Shown: piece by piece, positions 12,954 through 13,886 of the stretch
Layout: every line of letters begins with the position of its first letter
How positions within the stretch are numbered: position 1 is the stretch's first letter
Assembly: GCA_027729925.1 (NCBI GenBank)
Contig: JAQCEB010000021.1
Coordinates: 1-13,886, forward strand
Reading direction: 5' to 3'
DNA length: 13,886 nucleotides
Source of the DNA: Actinomycetota bacterium
Lineage (GTDB): Bacteria; Actinomycetota; Acidimicrobiia; Actinomarinales; Actinomarinaceae
Made by a program: the position numbers and the translations under genes
The notes under the pieces: model-generated
What the model was told of the DNA's origin: nothing
What the model saw: only the letters and a program-made list of their open reading frames with translations
Database searches by the model: none

Positions 12954-13304
12954 TTAAACTAATTCAAGAACTGCGAGCTCTGTGCCATCACCTTTTCTAG
13001 TTCTGGTACGGGTAATTCTTGTGTAACCACCATTTCGTTCAGTATATTTTGGTCCAATCTCTTCAAAAAGTTTTGCGACGATTCCCTTATTTTGAATCAT
13101 TTTCAAAACTTGTCTTCTGTCATGAAGCGTACCACTTTTAGCTTTAGTAATTACTTTTTCTGCATATGGTTTAACAATTTTTGCTTTGGTAATAGTTGTT
13201 TCAATTTTTTCATGCTGAATTAAAGCACTTATTAAATTACTAATAATTTGATCTTCATGGGATGAAGAGTTCCCTAGTCTTTTACCTTTAGTAGGTTTAG
13301 GCAT
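12954..13304 (-). CDS. rplQ: Ribosomal protein bL17
   Basis: This large-subunit protein lies near the polypeptide exit tunnel. It has 116 residues, the core length without the C-terminal extension of many Actinobacteria. Motifs are MPKPTKGKRLGNSSSHED (1-18), LIQHEKIETTITKAKIVKPYAEKVITKAK (28-56), and the C-terminal GGYTRITRTRTRKGDGTELAVLELV. ATG 13304 overlaps the rpoA stop region by 8 bases, a normal coupled arrangement. Immediately downstream comes the membrane protein gene. Confidence 0.97.
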   Translation of the reverse strand: MPKPTKGKRLGNSSSHEDQIISNLISALIQHEKIETTITKAKIVKPYAEKVITKAKSGTLHDRRQVLKMIQNKGIVAKLFEEIGPKYTERNGGYTRITRTRTRKGDGTELAVLELV

Positions 13305-13886
13305 CAGCTAAGTCTCCACTATCTAAATCAGAACTAGTTGGTAAGCTTAAACCAAGTTCATCTAGTTTTGCTACTAATTCATCAAGACTTTTTTGTCCAA
13401 AGTTTGTTAGATTCAAAAGATCATCTTCTGTGTACTCAAGTATTTGACCTACAGTTGTGATATTTTCACGACCTAAACAATTTCTTGGTCTTTCAGAAAG
13501 ATCTAATGCATCAACTGACAAAGATAAATCAGGGGAACTTCCTTCAGAAATAGTAAGTTGACCTAATTCTAAACCAACACCTTCATCAATGTCTGCAAAT
13601 AACTTCCATAACTCACCTAGTGTTTTACCGACTGACGAAATAGCTTCACTTGGTTCAATTGAACCATCAGTTTCAACATCTAAAGTCAGCTTGTCATAAT
13701 CTGTAACTTGTCCAACTTGAGTTGGTGAAACTCCATAACTAACTTTGACTATTGGTGAAAACATTGAATCAATTGGAATAAAGTTTGAATCACTTGTTTT
13801 ATTTTTGTCAGCAAGCCTATAGCCTACCCCATGGGCAATCGATATTTCCATATCTAAAGTTGCATTATCTGATAAAGTGCAAACTA
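13297..13886 (-). CDS. rpoA: RNA polymerase alpha subunit, C-terminal part (enters from outside the window)
   Basis: About 195 C-terminal residues are visible; the frame is open to the window edge (VCTLSDNATLDMEISIAHGVGYR), so the ATG at 13851 is internal and not the start. Visible parts are the end of the alpha N-terminal domain (FIPIDSMFSPIVKVSYGV, GELWKLF), an acidic linker, and the C-terminal domain with LSERPRNCLGRENITTVGQILEYTEDDLLNLTNFGQKSLDEL. The latter carries the equivalents of E. coli Arg265, Asn268, Gly296, Lys298 and Ser299 that contact UP-element DNA. It ends in an acidic tail (SDLDSGDLADA). It overlaps rplQ by 8 bases, as expected at the end of the ribosomal protein cluster. 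Confidence 0.97.
   Translation of the reverse strand, partial: VCTLSDNATLDMEISIAHGVGYRLADKNKTSDSNFIPIDSMFSPIVKVSYGVSPTQVGQVTDYDKLTLDVETDGSIEPSEAISSVGKTLGELWKLFADIDEGVGLELGQLTISEGSSPDLSLSVDALDLSERPRNCLGRENITTVGQILEYTEDDLLNLTNFGQKSLDELVAKLDELGLSLPTSSDLDSGDLADA

Noticed and set aside
13297..13851. Complete small gene starting at ATG 13851
   Set aside because: The frame is open to the window edge and the residues beyond it continue the RpoA sequence, so this is the 3' part of rpoA.

Overview
The window looks like a stretch of core chromosome from a streamlined, AT-rich (about one-third G+C by eye), probably marine actinobacterium. The gene order rpoA-rplQ-truA-rplM-rpsI-glmM-glmS-alr-tsaE-tsaB-rimI-tsaD-groES-groEL is the classical actinobacterial order with several usual members missing. 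The low G+C, very short spacers and frequent overlaps suggest a lineage such as 'Candidatus Actinomarina'; that placement is inference, not proof. Every gene lies on the minus strand, so transcription runs from high to low coordinates. I see no mobile element, CRISPR array, tRNA or rRNA, and no protein-coding stretch on the plus strand.

In transcription order: (1) 13886-11682 holds the end of the ribosomal/RNA-polymerase cluster (rpoA, entering from outside the window, and rplQ), a Yip1-like membrane protein gene, and truA, all overlapping or abutting. (2) A promoter at 11681-11653 restarts transcription for rplM and rpsI, and glmM follows closely. (3) 9461-9261 is the largest non-coding gap. 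It holds a promoter and a glmS self-cleaving ribozyme ahead of glmS. (4) glmS, alr, tsaE, tsaB, rimI and tsaD form one compact unit, joining cell-wall precursor synthesis (GlcN6P and D-Ala) with the t6A tRNA-modification proteins. (5) groES-groEL has its own promoter and a strong intrinsic terminator. (6) aroH (chorismate mutase), aroF (DAHP synthase) and the start of a tyrA-like gene form a phenylalanine/tyrosine biosynthesis unit. Its 157-base aroH-aroF gap encodes a small Phe/Tyr-rich leader peptide followed by a terminator just ahead of the aroF ribosome binding site, which is a ribosome-dependent attenuator layout.

The proteins are mostly standard housekeeping enzymes. The notable content is regulatory RNA: the glmS ribozyme with an extra 9-bp helix joining its 5' leader to the region just before the glmS Shine-Dalgarno, and the FFYF attenuator. 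Two aromatic-pathway enzymes also carry unexpected changes at key positions: Asp for the metal-binding Cys102 of DAHP synthase, and Ala where the catalytic Glu78 of AroH aligns.
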